Positions 1 to 5,319 of a DNA stretch of 13,525 nt are shown piece after piece. A program made the position numbers and the translations under genes. Under the pieces are notes generated by a model, which did not search any database, was not told where the DNA came from, and was given only the letters and a program-made list of their open reading frames with translations. Positions within the stretch are counted from its first letter, which is position 1. Each line of letters begins with the position of its first letter. Source of the stretch: a bacterium (GTDB taxonomy: Bacteria; Verrucomicrobiota; Verrucomicrobiia; Limisphaerales; J093); contig JAJXTA010000017.1 in assembly GCA_021784265.1 (NCBI GenBank), positions 1 through 13,525 on the forward strand, in the 5' to 3' direction.

Positions 1-1
1 C

Positions 2-451
2 TTGGACGGCACCCACACGAGCACCGGGACGCTCACGATCAACCCCGGGGGCACCGCCAGTGGGGGCACGTTCAACTCGACCTTGGACATCTTCTTCGAC
101 GTGCGCCAAGGGTCTCTCACCGGGACACTTCAGGAGTCGGGCGAGTTGCAGTTGAGCGCCAATGGCACCCTTTGGTCCCGCACCCCGCCGGCGGGCGCGG
201 TGACCATTCCTGGAGTCAACCAAAACCTAAACGGGACCGACAACGCGGCGGATTTCTGGACGATCCCGGTCCCGGAGATCACCATGGTGATCAACCCCGA
301 CGCTACTCTTCCTCCGGGCTTTGGCGGTCCGGCCGGCTTCTCGGGGTCCCTGAGCGATTCCGTGCCCGACGCCACCCCGACGCTGGGGCTCCTCTTGCTA
401 ACCGCCAGCTTTTATTGGCTGGGGCGGACGTATCGAAGCACCTTGGCCTGA
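2..451 (+). CDS. C-terminal part of a secreted protein with a VPD-type C-terminal sorting signal (5' end outside window)
   Basis: The reading frame is open from the window edge, so the true start is not visible; the 149 visible residues end at TGA 449-451. The sequence is rich in Gly, Thr, Ser and Asn with alternating hydrophobic residues, as in an extracellular beta-sandwich or beta-helix protein. The last about 30 residues have a tripartite layout: VPDATPTLGLLLL, then a continuing hydrophobic stretch ending at FYWLG, then an Arg-containing tail (RTYRSTLA). This resembles the VPD variants of PEP-CTERM signals seen in Verrucomicrobiota, which direct sorting by an exosortase/archaeosortase-like protease. 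No enzymatic domain is recognisable in the visible part. Its role is likely envelope or extracellular; the exact function is unknown. Confidence 0.75.
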   Translation: MDGTHTSTGTLTINPGGTASGGTFNSTLDIFFDVRQGSLTGTLQESGELQLSANGTLWSRTPPAGAVTIPGVNQNLNGTDNAADFWTIPVPEITMVINPDATLPPGFGGPAGFSGSLSDSVPDATPTLGLLLLTASFYWLGRTYRSTLA

Positions 452-642
452 GTCTGCCGGCCGCCGTAACCCGACGACAGTCGGTGCCTGAGCGCGGGGC
501 AGAGCGCACCCCCCAGAGGCAAAAACCAGGGGGCCGACCTCGGCGGGCGAGGGGTGGTGACCGCCCTCCCTGCGGCTGCCCAGATCTTCGCGGGACTCCA
601 GGGGCTGGGCCGGGCGCTGCGGCATGGCAACCGGCGCCTTCC

Positions 643-1053
643 TCAGCGTGCCTCGGGAGGCGCTACGAGGGGAATGCGGTCGCGGCCGTTCCTCCGATAG
701 ACCGCGAAGTCCTTCCGATCCACCGTGATGACGCAGCAATCGCGGTTCAGCTCCGTCATGCGGACGATGCACGCATCCGCCAGGTCCATGTGCCGGTCCG
801 CGTACTTCTGGAGCAGCCGCAGCACGGCTGCCGCTTGGCCTCCCAAGTCGAAGGCCAGCACGATTTCCCCGGCGGCAACCATCTCCACGATGGCCGCCGG
901 TTGCGCGGTCAGGGCCGCGGCCTCCGCCATGGCCTCGGAGCAAGAGTAAAACGGCGGGCCAAAGTGCTCCAGTGTCCGGACCGCCCACGCGTGGTGTTCG
1001 TCCTGGGCATTGAGCGCGGCGATCAGCGGTCCGGCGTCGAGGATGTTCTTCAT
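643..1053 (-). CDS. vapC: PIN-domain ribonuclease toxin, VapC-type
   Basis: A 136-residue protein, the usual PIN toxin length. It opens with MKNILDAGPLIAAL, the typical first strand carrying catalytic Asp6. Further acidic residues fit the PIN metal site: Glu40 or Glu44 in SEAMAE, Asp90 and Asp93 in the MDLADA motif, and Asp112 in ITVDRKDF near the end. PIN toxins cleave RNA (often initiator tRNA or rRNA) in the cytoplasm when released from their antitoxin. The ATG at 1053 overlaps the TGA of the upstream antitoxin gene in an ATGA, indicating translational coupling. The family assignment is strong; the RNA target cannot be read from sequence. Confidence 0.88.
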   Translation of the reverse strand: MKNILDAGPLIAALNAQDEHHAWAVRTLEHFGPPFYSCSEAMAEAAALTAQPAAIVEMVAAGEIVLAFDLGGQAAAVLRLLQKYADRHMDLADACIVRMTELNRDCCVITVDRKDFAVYRRNGRDRIPLVAPPEAR

Positions 1054-1283
1054 GCCGGCCTCTTGCCCCAGGTCTGGCGATAACGCTTATTGCTGCTCAG
1101 GTCGGAGGCTCCCCGGGTGGCGCCGAAATAGCGGCGCATAACGGTCAGCTTGGCGGCGCCGCTCAACCGCGCTTTCAGGGCCTGACGCACGATCTCTCCC
1201 TGGGCTACCCCGTCCTGGCGCGACTCCTCGCGAAGAGCTCGCGCCAGCGCTTCGCCCAACCGGATTGTTAACGTCTCATTCAC
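1050..1283 (-). CDS. vapB: Ribbon-helix-helix antitoxin, VapB/CopG-like
   Basis: A 77-residue protein starting at a GTG (1283-1281). The N-terminus, MNETLTIRLGEALARALREESRQ in broken form, shows an alternating beta strand (TLTIRL) followed by two helices with GVAQGEIVRQALKARL, the layout of a ribbon-helix-helix DNA-binding domain. The basic C-terminal part would wrap the toxin. The gene lies directly upstream of the PIN toxin and overlaps it by 4 bp. Antitoxins of this class repress their own operon as a toxin-antitoxin complex. The GTG is used because no in-frame ATG is present nearby; there is no clear Shine-Dalgarno sequence, and a leaderless or near-leaderless mRNA is possible given the promoter-like sequence just upstream. 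Confidence 0.8.
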   Translation of the reverse strand: MNETLTIRLGEALARALREESRQDGVAQGEIVRQALKARLSGAAKLTVMRRYFGATRGASDLSSNKRYRQTWGKRPA

Positions 1284-1292
1284 CCGACGACC

Positions 1293-1320
1293 ATATTACA
1301 CCATTGGCAATACCGCAACA
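1293..1320 (-). promoter_or_regulatory. Candidate promoter/operator of the vapBC-type operon
   Basis: Reading the minus strand toward the GTG at 1283, a TAATAT hexamer (1298-1293) resembles a -10 box and lies only about 10 bp from the start codon. Just upstream is the odd-centred palindrome ATTGCCAAT (1311-1303), a plausible binding site for an autoregulating ribbon-helix-helix antitoxin. No good -35 at proper spacing is seen. Confidence 0.3.
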
Positions 1321-1475
1321 CGAACCGCTCCTCGGCCAGCTTTCCGCGCGCCCCCAACGGCTTCTTGCTCCCCAGTGCGGCGCGCCGAGCCGTTGCTGAT
1401 GGCGATAGCCGCGCTGGGGCTTGGCCGGGCCTCTCGCCTGGACGCCCGGACCTCTTGCCGCCGTCGCGATTCGGC

Positions 1476-1504
1476 TTGACTAACTAATAAGCCATTGCCA
1501 TATT
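1476..1504 (+). promoter_or_regulatory. Candidate sigma70-type promoter for the 1529 gene
   Basis: TTGACT (1476-1481) and CATATT (1499-1504) are separated by 17 bp, which would start transcription near 1511 and leave a leader of about 18 nt before the ATG at 1529. The surrounding about 40 bp are AT-rich compared with the flanks. The rest of the 1284-1528 gap shows no gene. Confidence 0.4.
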
Positions 1505-1528
1505 CCCTCCAGGATTATCCAAAAGCCG

Positions 1529-2734
1529 ATGATGCAGCCTCCGGGCAACAGGTCCTGGGCGGCCACGCGGACGGTGGGGTGGTTGGCCCTTGCGCTGGTG
1601 AGTCTCGCGGTCGCGCGTAGTTGCGTGCGCGCCGCGGCCGCCGAGGCCGTGGTGGTACCGCTCGCCTACACCGAGCTCCCCGGCGCGTTGACGAGCGAGC
1701 CGATCCGGGATGCCGGCCCCGCCGTGACCTTCAAGAAGGAGCCCGCCTGGAAGTCCTCCCGCGTGGTGCGGGGCATGATCGAGTTGGGCGGGGAGCGAAG
1801 TTCCTGGGTCCCATTCGCCTGGGTCCCGGCGGAACGCCGTCTGTTCTTGGACCTGAACCGCAACCTGGACCTAACCGATGATCCGCGCGGGGCGCTGCTG
1901 GGCGGGAAAGTCGGCGGAGGCCAGACCACGTTCCGTGATGTCCACGTGGACCTGCCTGGCCCAACGGGAGTTCGCCCGCTGTTATTGAACGTCAATTGTT
2001 ATGACTGGGGTGCGCGAGCGGGCGTGCAGCTTGAATTGCGCTCGCTCTGGCAGGGGCGGTGGGAGTTGAACGGCCGGAGCTGGCAGGTGGGGATGGTGGA
2101 AGACCTGCAGCGCACCCCGGCCAAGGGCCAGCCCCGCTACCTCCTGCTGCGCCCCTGGACCGACCGCGCCGCCCCGCTCAGCTTGGGCGAGGGTACGCCG
2201 GACCTTATCGATTTCCCGCACCAGCTCTTCTTCGACCAGCACGCCTTCCGCGTGACCTGCCGGTTTCCCGCCGACGCCGCGGCATCCCCGTGCGAGCTGA
2301 GTCTGGTCCCGCAGGCTCTCCCCCTGGGCACGCTGCGGGTCCAAGGCGACTCCCTGCGGCGGCTGGTCCTCACCCAGCCCGGCGGCTACACCGTGGTCTG
2401 GGATGCACCCGAGATCGGCGGAGGAATCCCGGTCGGAACCTACACTCCGGCCGAAATCTGGCTTGAGCACGGCACGACTCGCGCGGTCAGCCTCGGGGCC
2501 GCCCAGCCAATAGTGATCCGCGAGCAGACAACGACCAGCGCGCGGCTCGGTGGACCATTGACCAACAGCGCCACGATCACCCGGCGGGGTAAGACCATGA
2601 TCCTCACCTACACGTTGCTCGGCGCCGATGGCCTCACCTATCGCTTGGTCCCCCGCGACTCCGGGCGGCCGCCTCAGGTCCAGATCGAGCGAGACGGTCG
2701 GCAGGTCGCTGCCGGTCAGTTCCGGTATGGGTGA
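1529..2734 (+). CDS. Secreted beta-rich protein; may be the N-terminal part of a longer selenoprotein read through TGA 2732
   Basis: I do not recognise a named family. Residues 1-15 contain Arg residues, 16-29 are hydrophobic (VGWLALALVSLAVA) and are followed by an Ala-rich stretch to about 40, consistent with a Sec signal peptide. The remainder is strand-rich and soluble. Residues 106-120 (FLDLNRNLDLTDDPR) resemble an Asp/Asn-rich calcium-binding loop of the kind common in secreted PVC proteins. The last about 60 residues look like the beginning of a beta-sandwich (TMILTYTLLGADGLTYRL, then QVQIERDGRQVAAGQFRYG) that stops abruptly at the TGA. The frame continues past that TGA to 3559 with no other stop. 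If read as a stop, the product has 401 residues; if decoded as Sec, this is residues 1-401 of a 676-residue protein. A second ATG at 1532 is an equal start. An AGGA at 1511-1514 is rather far upstream. Confidence 0.8.
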   Translation: MMQPPGNRSWAATRTVGWLALALVSLAVARSCVRAAAAEAVVVPLAYTELPGALTSEPIRDAGPAVTFKKEPAWKSSRVVRGMIELGGERSSWVPFAWVPAERRLFLDLNRNLDLTDDPRGALLGGKVGGGQTTFRDVHVDLPGPTGVRPLLLNVNCYDWGARAGVQLELRSLWQGRWELNGRSWQVGMVEDLQRTPAKGQPRYLLLRPWTDRAAPLSLGEGTPDLIDFPHQLFFDQHAFRVTCRFPADAAASPCELSLVPQALPLGTLRVQGDSLRRLVLTQPGGYTVVWDAPEIGGGIPVGTYTPAEIWLEHGTTRAVSLGAAQPIVIREQTTTSARLGGPLTNSATITRRGKTMILTYTLLGADGLTYRLVPRDSGRPPQVQIERDGRQVAAGQFRYG

Positions 2735-2765
2735 GGCGGCACCTGCGCGTACTCATGGCGAGTAC
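2732..2765 (+). promoter_or_regulatory. Candidate selenocysteine UGA codon with SECIS-like hairpin
   Basis: The in-frame TGA (2732-2734) is followed by a perfect 6-bp stem: GTACTC at 2749-2754 pairs with GAGTAC at 2760-2765, closing the 5-nt loop ATGGC. The loop begins 21 nt after the UGA, inside the window usual for bacterial SECIS elements (roughly 16-37 nt). The translated sequence is Sec-GGTC, a U-x3-C pair. Codons across and just after the 3' half of the hairpin (TCA, CGA, GTA, CCA, CAA) end in A, unlike the GC-ending codons around them, as expected if RNA structure constrains them. Against it: the usual rule of a G in the first two loop positions is not met (the GG is at loop positions 3-4). 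The selC gene lies 1 kb downstream. Confidence 0.5.
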
Positions 2766-2773
2766 CATTCCAA

Positions 2774-3559
2774 GTGGCGGGGGAACTGCGCCTCGTGGTC
2801 TCGAGCGACTTGGGTGGCCTGGGGCCAACCCGCGGGGCGCCGCTCCTCTACCGCTGGGGCAGGGCGAACCTGTTGCCCGAAGTGTTGCCCTGGATGGCCG
2901 TGTTGGGGCTGTTGCTGTTGCGGCCGAACCGCGACGTCCGCGCGTGGTGGGTCTGGGTGCCGTTGGTGACGGTGAATGCGGTGGCGGGAGGCGTGTTCAG
3001 CCTGGCCCCCACCGAGCTGGCCGACCAGTTCCTCGAGCCCTTTACCTCGCTCGCGTTTGGAGTGGCGGCGGTCTGGTTGCTCGCGCCCTACCTGGGCACC
3101 AAATCGCGGCTGGTGCTGTTTTTCGCCGCGTTGCTCAGTCTGGGGCTCGGGAGCGTGGGGACCCAGGTCCTGCGCGCCGATTGGAGCGGCGGTGGGCCGG
3201 AACGGTTCGGCGTGCTGGTGCTCCTCGGGGTCTGCGCCTTCACCCTCGCGTTGGCCATCTGTCTGACCAGTCTGATGTGCCGTCACCGGTTCGCCGGATT
3301 GCGCGTCGCCCTGTGGAGTTTGGTCTGGTTGGCGGTGGCTTGGACGCTCACTACCGCCCCCGTTTGGGTCGTTGCCCTGGTGGTCCGCGGAGGGGGGAGC
3401 ACGCAAGTGCTGGGGTTCATCGCCGGCCTCACCCTCGCCACCTTCCTGAGTCTCTTCCCCTTCCTGCTGCTGTCGTTCGCCCAGCCTTTCTATCGGCAGC
3501 GGTTACGCGCCTTTCTGCGGGTGGCGGCCACCGCGACCGGAGGGGCGTCCGCGGCCTGA
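2774..3559 (+). CDS. Polytopic membrane protein; probably the C-terminal membrane half of the protein starting at 1529
   Basis: The frame is open from immediately after the TGA at 2732; the first possible independent start is a GTG at 2774, but no Shine-Dalgarno-like sequence lies in the 18 bases before it. Numbering from that GTG (261 residues), about seven hydrophobic segments are visible: 35-49, 58-76, 91-107, 112-128, 144-168, 177-204 and 212-236. Basic residues lie in several of the loops. The segment before the first helix (GGTCAYSWRVP, then ELRLVVSSDLG) reads as a beta strand-containing extracytoplasmic stretch that continues the preceding domain. No known transporter or enzyme motif is recognised. 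Two readings remain: a separate gene with a poor start, or residues 403-676 of a selenoprotein. I favour the second. The 3560-3671 stretch after it is GC-rich and shows no gene and no convincing T-tailed terminator. Confidence 0.72.
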   Translation: MAGELRLVVSSDLGGLGPTRGAPLLYRWGRANLLPEVLPWMAVLGLLLLRPNRDVRAWWVWVPLVTVNAVAGGVFSLAPTELADQFLEPFTSLAFGVAAVWLLAPYLGTKSRLVLFFAALLSLGLGSVGTQVLRADWSGGGPERFGVLVLLGVCAFTLALAICLTSLMCRHRFAGLRVALWSLVWLAVAWTLTTAPVWVVALVVRGGGSTQVLGFIAGLTLATFLSLFPFLLLSFAQPFYRQRLRAFLRVAATATGGASAA

Positions 3560-3671
3560 AGCCGGCCCCGCGCCGCGGTGCTCCGCTCCCGTGTGGCTCT
3601 CCGGGGCTCAGTTGCCGCGCGCCCCTGGCGCCTGCCACTCGCGGCCGCGGTGAGTTGATCATGAATAAGCC

Positions 3672-3700
3672 TTGCGCAGTTGCCAGGTGTGTCGCATAAA
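3672..3700 (+). promoter_or_regulatory. Candidate promoter of selC
   Basis: TTGCGC (3672-3677) and CATAAA (3695-3700) are separated by exactly 17 bp. Transcription would begin near 3707, about 26 nt before the tRNA 5' end. The stretch is AT-richer than its surroundings. Confidence 0.45.
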
Positions 3701-3732
3701 TAACTCTGTGATCAGCGTAAGGCCAACCAACC

Positions 3733-3829
3733 GGAGGTGTAAGGCGACCTGGTGGCGCTCCTGGTCTTCAAAACCAGCGTGGGGCTCAACAAAGTCTCAG
3801 GTGGGTTCGATTCCCATCCACCTCCGCCA
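3733..3829 (+). tRNA. selC: tRNA-Sec (selenocysteine tRNA, anticodon TCA)
   Basis: All arms can be folded. Acceptor GGAGGTG (3733-3739) pairs with CACCTCC (3819-3825), followed by discriminator G3826 and an encoded CCA (3827-3829). The anticodon stem is CTGGT/ACCAG (3761-3765 with 3773-3777), with the 7-nt loop CTTCAAA and anticodon TCA at 3768-3770. The long variable arm (3780-3786 with 3793-3799) has 7 bp including two G-T pairs. The T arm is GTGGG/CCCAT with loop TTCGATT. The extended D stem (3743-3748 with 3754-3759) has one A-G mismatch. Lengths match the bacterial 8+5 acceptor/T architecture, except that the eighth acceptor pair is a T3740-C3818 mismatch. The tRNA is charged with Ser, converted by SelA and delivered to UGA codons by SelB, both encoded on the other strand here. 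There is no clear terminator after it, so cotranscription with the 3876 gene is possible. Confidence 0.95.
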
Positions 3830-3875
3830 CCCCCAGGCGGCGCCCAACGCGTCAGGCGAGGGGAGGTAGCCGGGT

Positions 3876-4232
3876 GTGAGCCGCAAGGTTGCCCAACCCC
3901 CCATCAACCGCCTCGCGCGCGATCCGGAGCGGCGCGACTTCGGACCAGGACTCGTGCTGGCGTTGATCGGGGTCTTGGTAGCGCTGTGCGGGGCGCGGCA
4001 TTTGACGGGGGTGGAAACCCTCGCGGGGAATACCGCCTGGGAGACGCAACTGATCCGGGCCTTCACGGTTGGCGGTTTACAATTCCCGGCGCCCGCCCCG
4101 CCGCCGCCGCTGTTACTCGAGGCGACCGGAGCCGGGCCACCGTCGGCTGCGGCGGTGCGGGCGGCGCCGATCTCCGCGGCGCCGGTGGCGCCGCGGGTCG
4201 ATACCGGAGCCAACACGCCTTGTCCGACCTGA
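3876..4232 (+). CDS. Small single-pass membrane protein of unknown function
   Basis: A 118-residue protein starting with GTG at 3876. A strong Shine-Dalgarno-like GGGGAGG at about 3860-3866 precedes it at suitable distance and supports this start. Residues 22-43 (FGPGLVLALIGVLVALCGAR) form one transmembrane helix after a basic N-terminus. The following segment is Pro/Ala-rich (QFPAPAPPPPLL) and probably extracytoplasmic, ending in a Cys-containing tail (ANTPCPT). No known domain is recognised. It lies just after selC and about 100 bp before the 4Fe-4S membrane protein, so it may be an accessory subunit of that protein. Confidence 0.65.
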   Translation: MSRKVAQPPINRLARDPERRDFGPGLVLALIGVLVALCGARHLTGVETLAGNTAWETQLIRAFTVGGLQFPAPAPPPPLLLEATGAGPPSAAAVRAAPISAAPVAPRVDTGANTPCPT

Positions 4233-4329
4233 ATCAAGTAGCCCTCGGCCATACGGCATGGCCGCTCCGCTCACGCGCCGGCATGTACTCGAACGTCGCC
4301 GCCTTGCTGAGGCCCGGATTCTTCCGGTC

Positions 4330-5205
4330 ATGAACGCGCTCGTGCCGCCGCGGGCCGCTCGTGCCGCGGCCCGGGTGGGCCCTCGTTGGCTCCGGGCGCG
4401 GCCTTGGGTGCAGGCCGGTTTCTCGGCGGTCTGGTTGGCGCCGCTCGGCCGCTGGTTGCACGGCGTACCCGGATGTGTCTTCCATTGCTACTCATGTCCG
4501 CTGTCCGCCGTGGCTTGCCCGGTGGGCGTGTTAGCGAACTACGCCGCTTTGTTGCCGGTCTGCTGGGAAGTTCCCTATCTGCTGATCGGCACGCTGCTCA
4601 CCGTGGCGGCCGTGAGCGGGTCGCTCACCTGCGGCTGGGCGTGTCCGTTTGGCTTTTTGCAGGATGGGCTGGCGAAACTCGCCCGCCCGAAGGTGCGCTT
4701 GCCCAATGGCTTAAGCCATGTGCGTTACCTGGTGCTGGTGGGCTTAGTGGTGGTCCTGCCGGCGTATCTGGGGGCCCGCGGCGTGCCGTTCGAACACCAG
4801 CGGATTTCGATCTGCCGGCTCTGTCCCGCGGGGGCGCTGGAGGCGGGGTTGCCCTACTCCCTCTCGAGTGTGCTCGGCGGCCACGGCTGGCTGATGAGCA
4901 CTTCGAAGGTGGTCATCTTGGTTGGGTTCATCGGGGCGGCGCTGTTCAGCTATCGGCCGTGGTGCAAGGTCTTTTGTCCTCTGGGCGGTTTCCTGGCGCT
5001 GTTCAACCGCTGGAGCTTGTTTCATCTGCGGTTTCAGTCCGGCGAATGCGTCGCCTGCAACCAGTGTCGCAGCCGCTGCGCCATGGGCGTGAAGGTGGAT
5101 CTGAAGGTGAATACGAGCGGCTGCATCCGTTGCCTGGAATGCACCACCTGCGGCGCGCTCGAACCGGCCTTGGCCCGTCCGTCCCGCGCGCCCGGCCCGG
5201 GGTGA
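4330..5205 (+). CDS. Polytopic membrane 4Fe-4S protein, NapH/NosR-C-terminal-like electron carrier
   Basis: A 291-residue protein from the ATG at 4330; an upstream in-frame ATG at 4258 would give 315 residues, and neither has a strong ribosome site. Cysteine motifs punctuate the membrane helices: CVFHCYSCP (C49, C53, C56) with C63-Pro; CGWACPFG (C101, C105); CRLCPAG (C162, C165); CKVFCPLG (C212, C216). At the C-terminus are two ferredoxin-type sets, CVACNQCRSRC (C240, C243, C246, C250) and CIRCLECTTC (C265, C268, C271, C274). Paired CGWxCPFG and CKxFCPLG motifs are typical of the NosR/NapH/CcoG-type family, which pass electrons between membrane quinols or periplasmic partners and cytoplasmic 4Fe-4S clusters. 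Neither a nitrous-oxide nor a nitrate reductase gene is nearby. Its position next to selC and opposite a double-cubane reductase operon suggests a redox role linked to them, which is inference. It ends convergent to selB. Confidence 0.85.
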   Translation: MNALVPPRAARAAARVGPRWLRARPWVQAGFSAVWLAPLGRWLHGVPGCVFHCYSCPLSAVACPVGVLANYAALLPVCWEVPYLLIGTLLTVAAVSGSLTCGWACPFGFLQDGLAKLARPKVRLPNGLSHVRYLVLVGLVVVLPAYLGARGVPFEHQRISICRLCPAGALEAGLPYSLSSVLGGHGWLMSTSKVVILVGFIGAALFSYRPWCKVFCPLGGFLALFNRWSLFHLRFQSGECVACNQCRSRCAMGVKVDLKVNTSGCIRCLECTTCGALEPALARPSRAPGPG

Positions 5206-5319
5206 CCGGCGACCTCTGGCCTTGGGGCGAGGTTCGGAGGCCCCGTTGGCGCGGGTCCGGCCGCGGTCCGCATCGCGTTTCCGAGAAGGGGCGCGAGCAC
5301 AATGACTCCTCCGGCCGGC

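Noticed and set aside
172..1083. A 303-residue plus-strand frame across the toxin-antitoxin region
   Set aside because: It is the complement of the PIN toxin gene and an Arg/Pro-rich shadow elsewhere.
2731..3699. A 322-residue plus-strand open frame overlapping the membrane protein region
   Set aside because: It is Arg/Gly/Pro-rich without hydrophobic segments, a typical GC-rich shadow; the other frame (2735-3559) encodes clear membrane helices.
4230..4238. TGA of the 3876 gene as a Sec codon
   Set aside because: A TAG follows within three codons, so no extension is possible.
5203..5319. Readthrough of the TGA ending the 4Fe-4S protein as another Sec codon
   Set aside because: The frame stays open, but the translation is Arg/Gly/Pro-rich noise that soon becomes antisense to selB, and the protein already has its complete C-terminal ferredoxin motifs.
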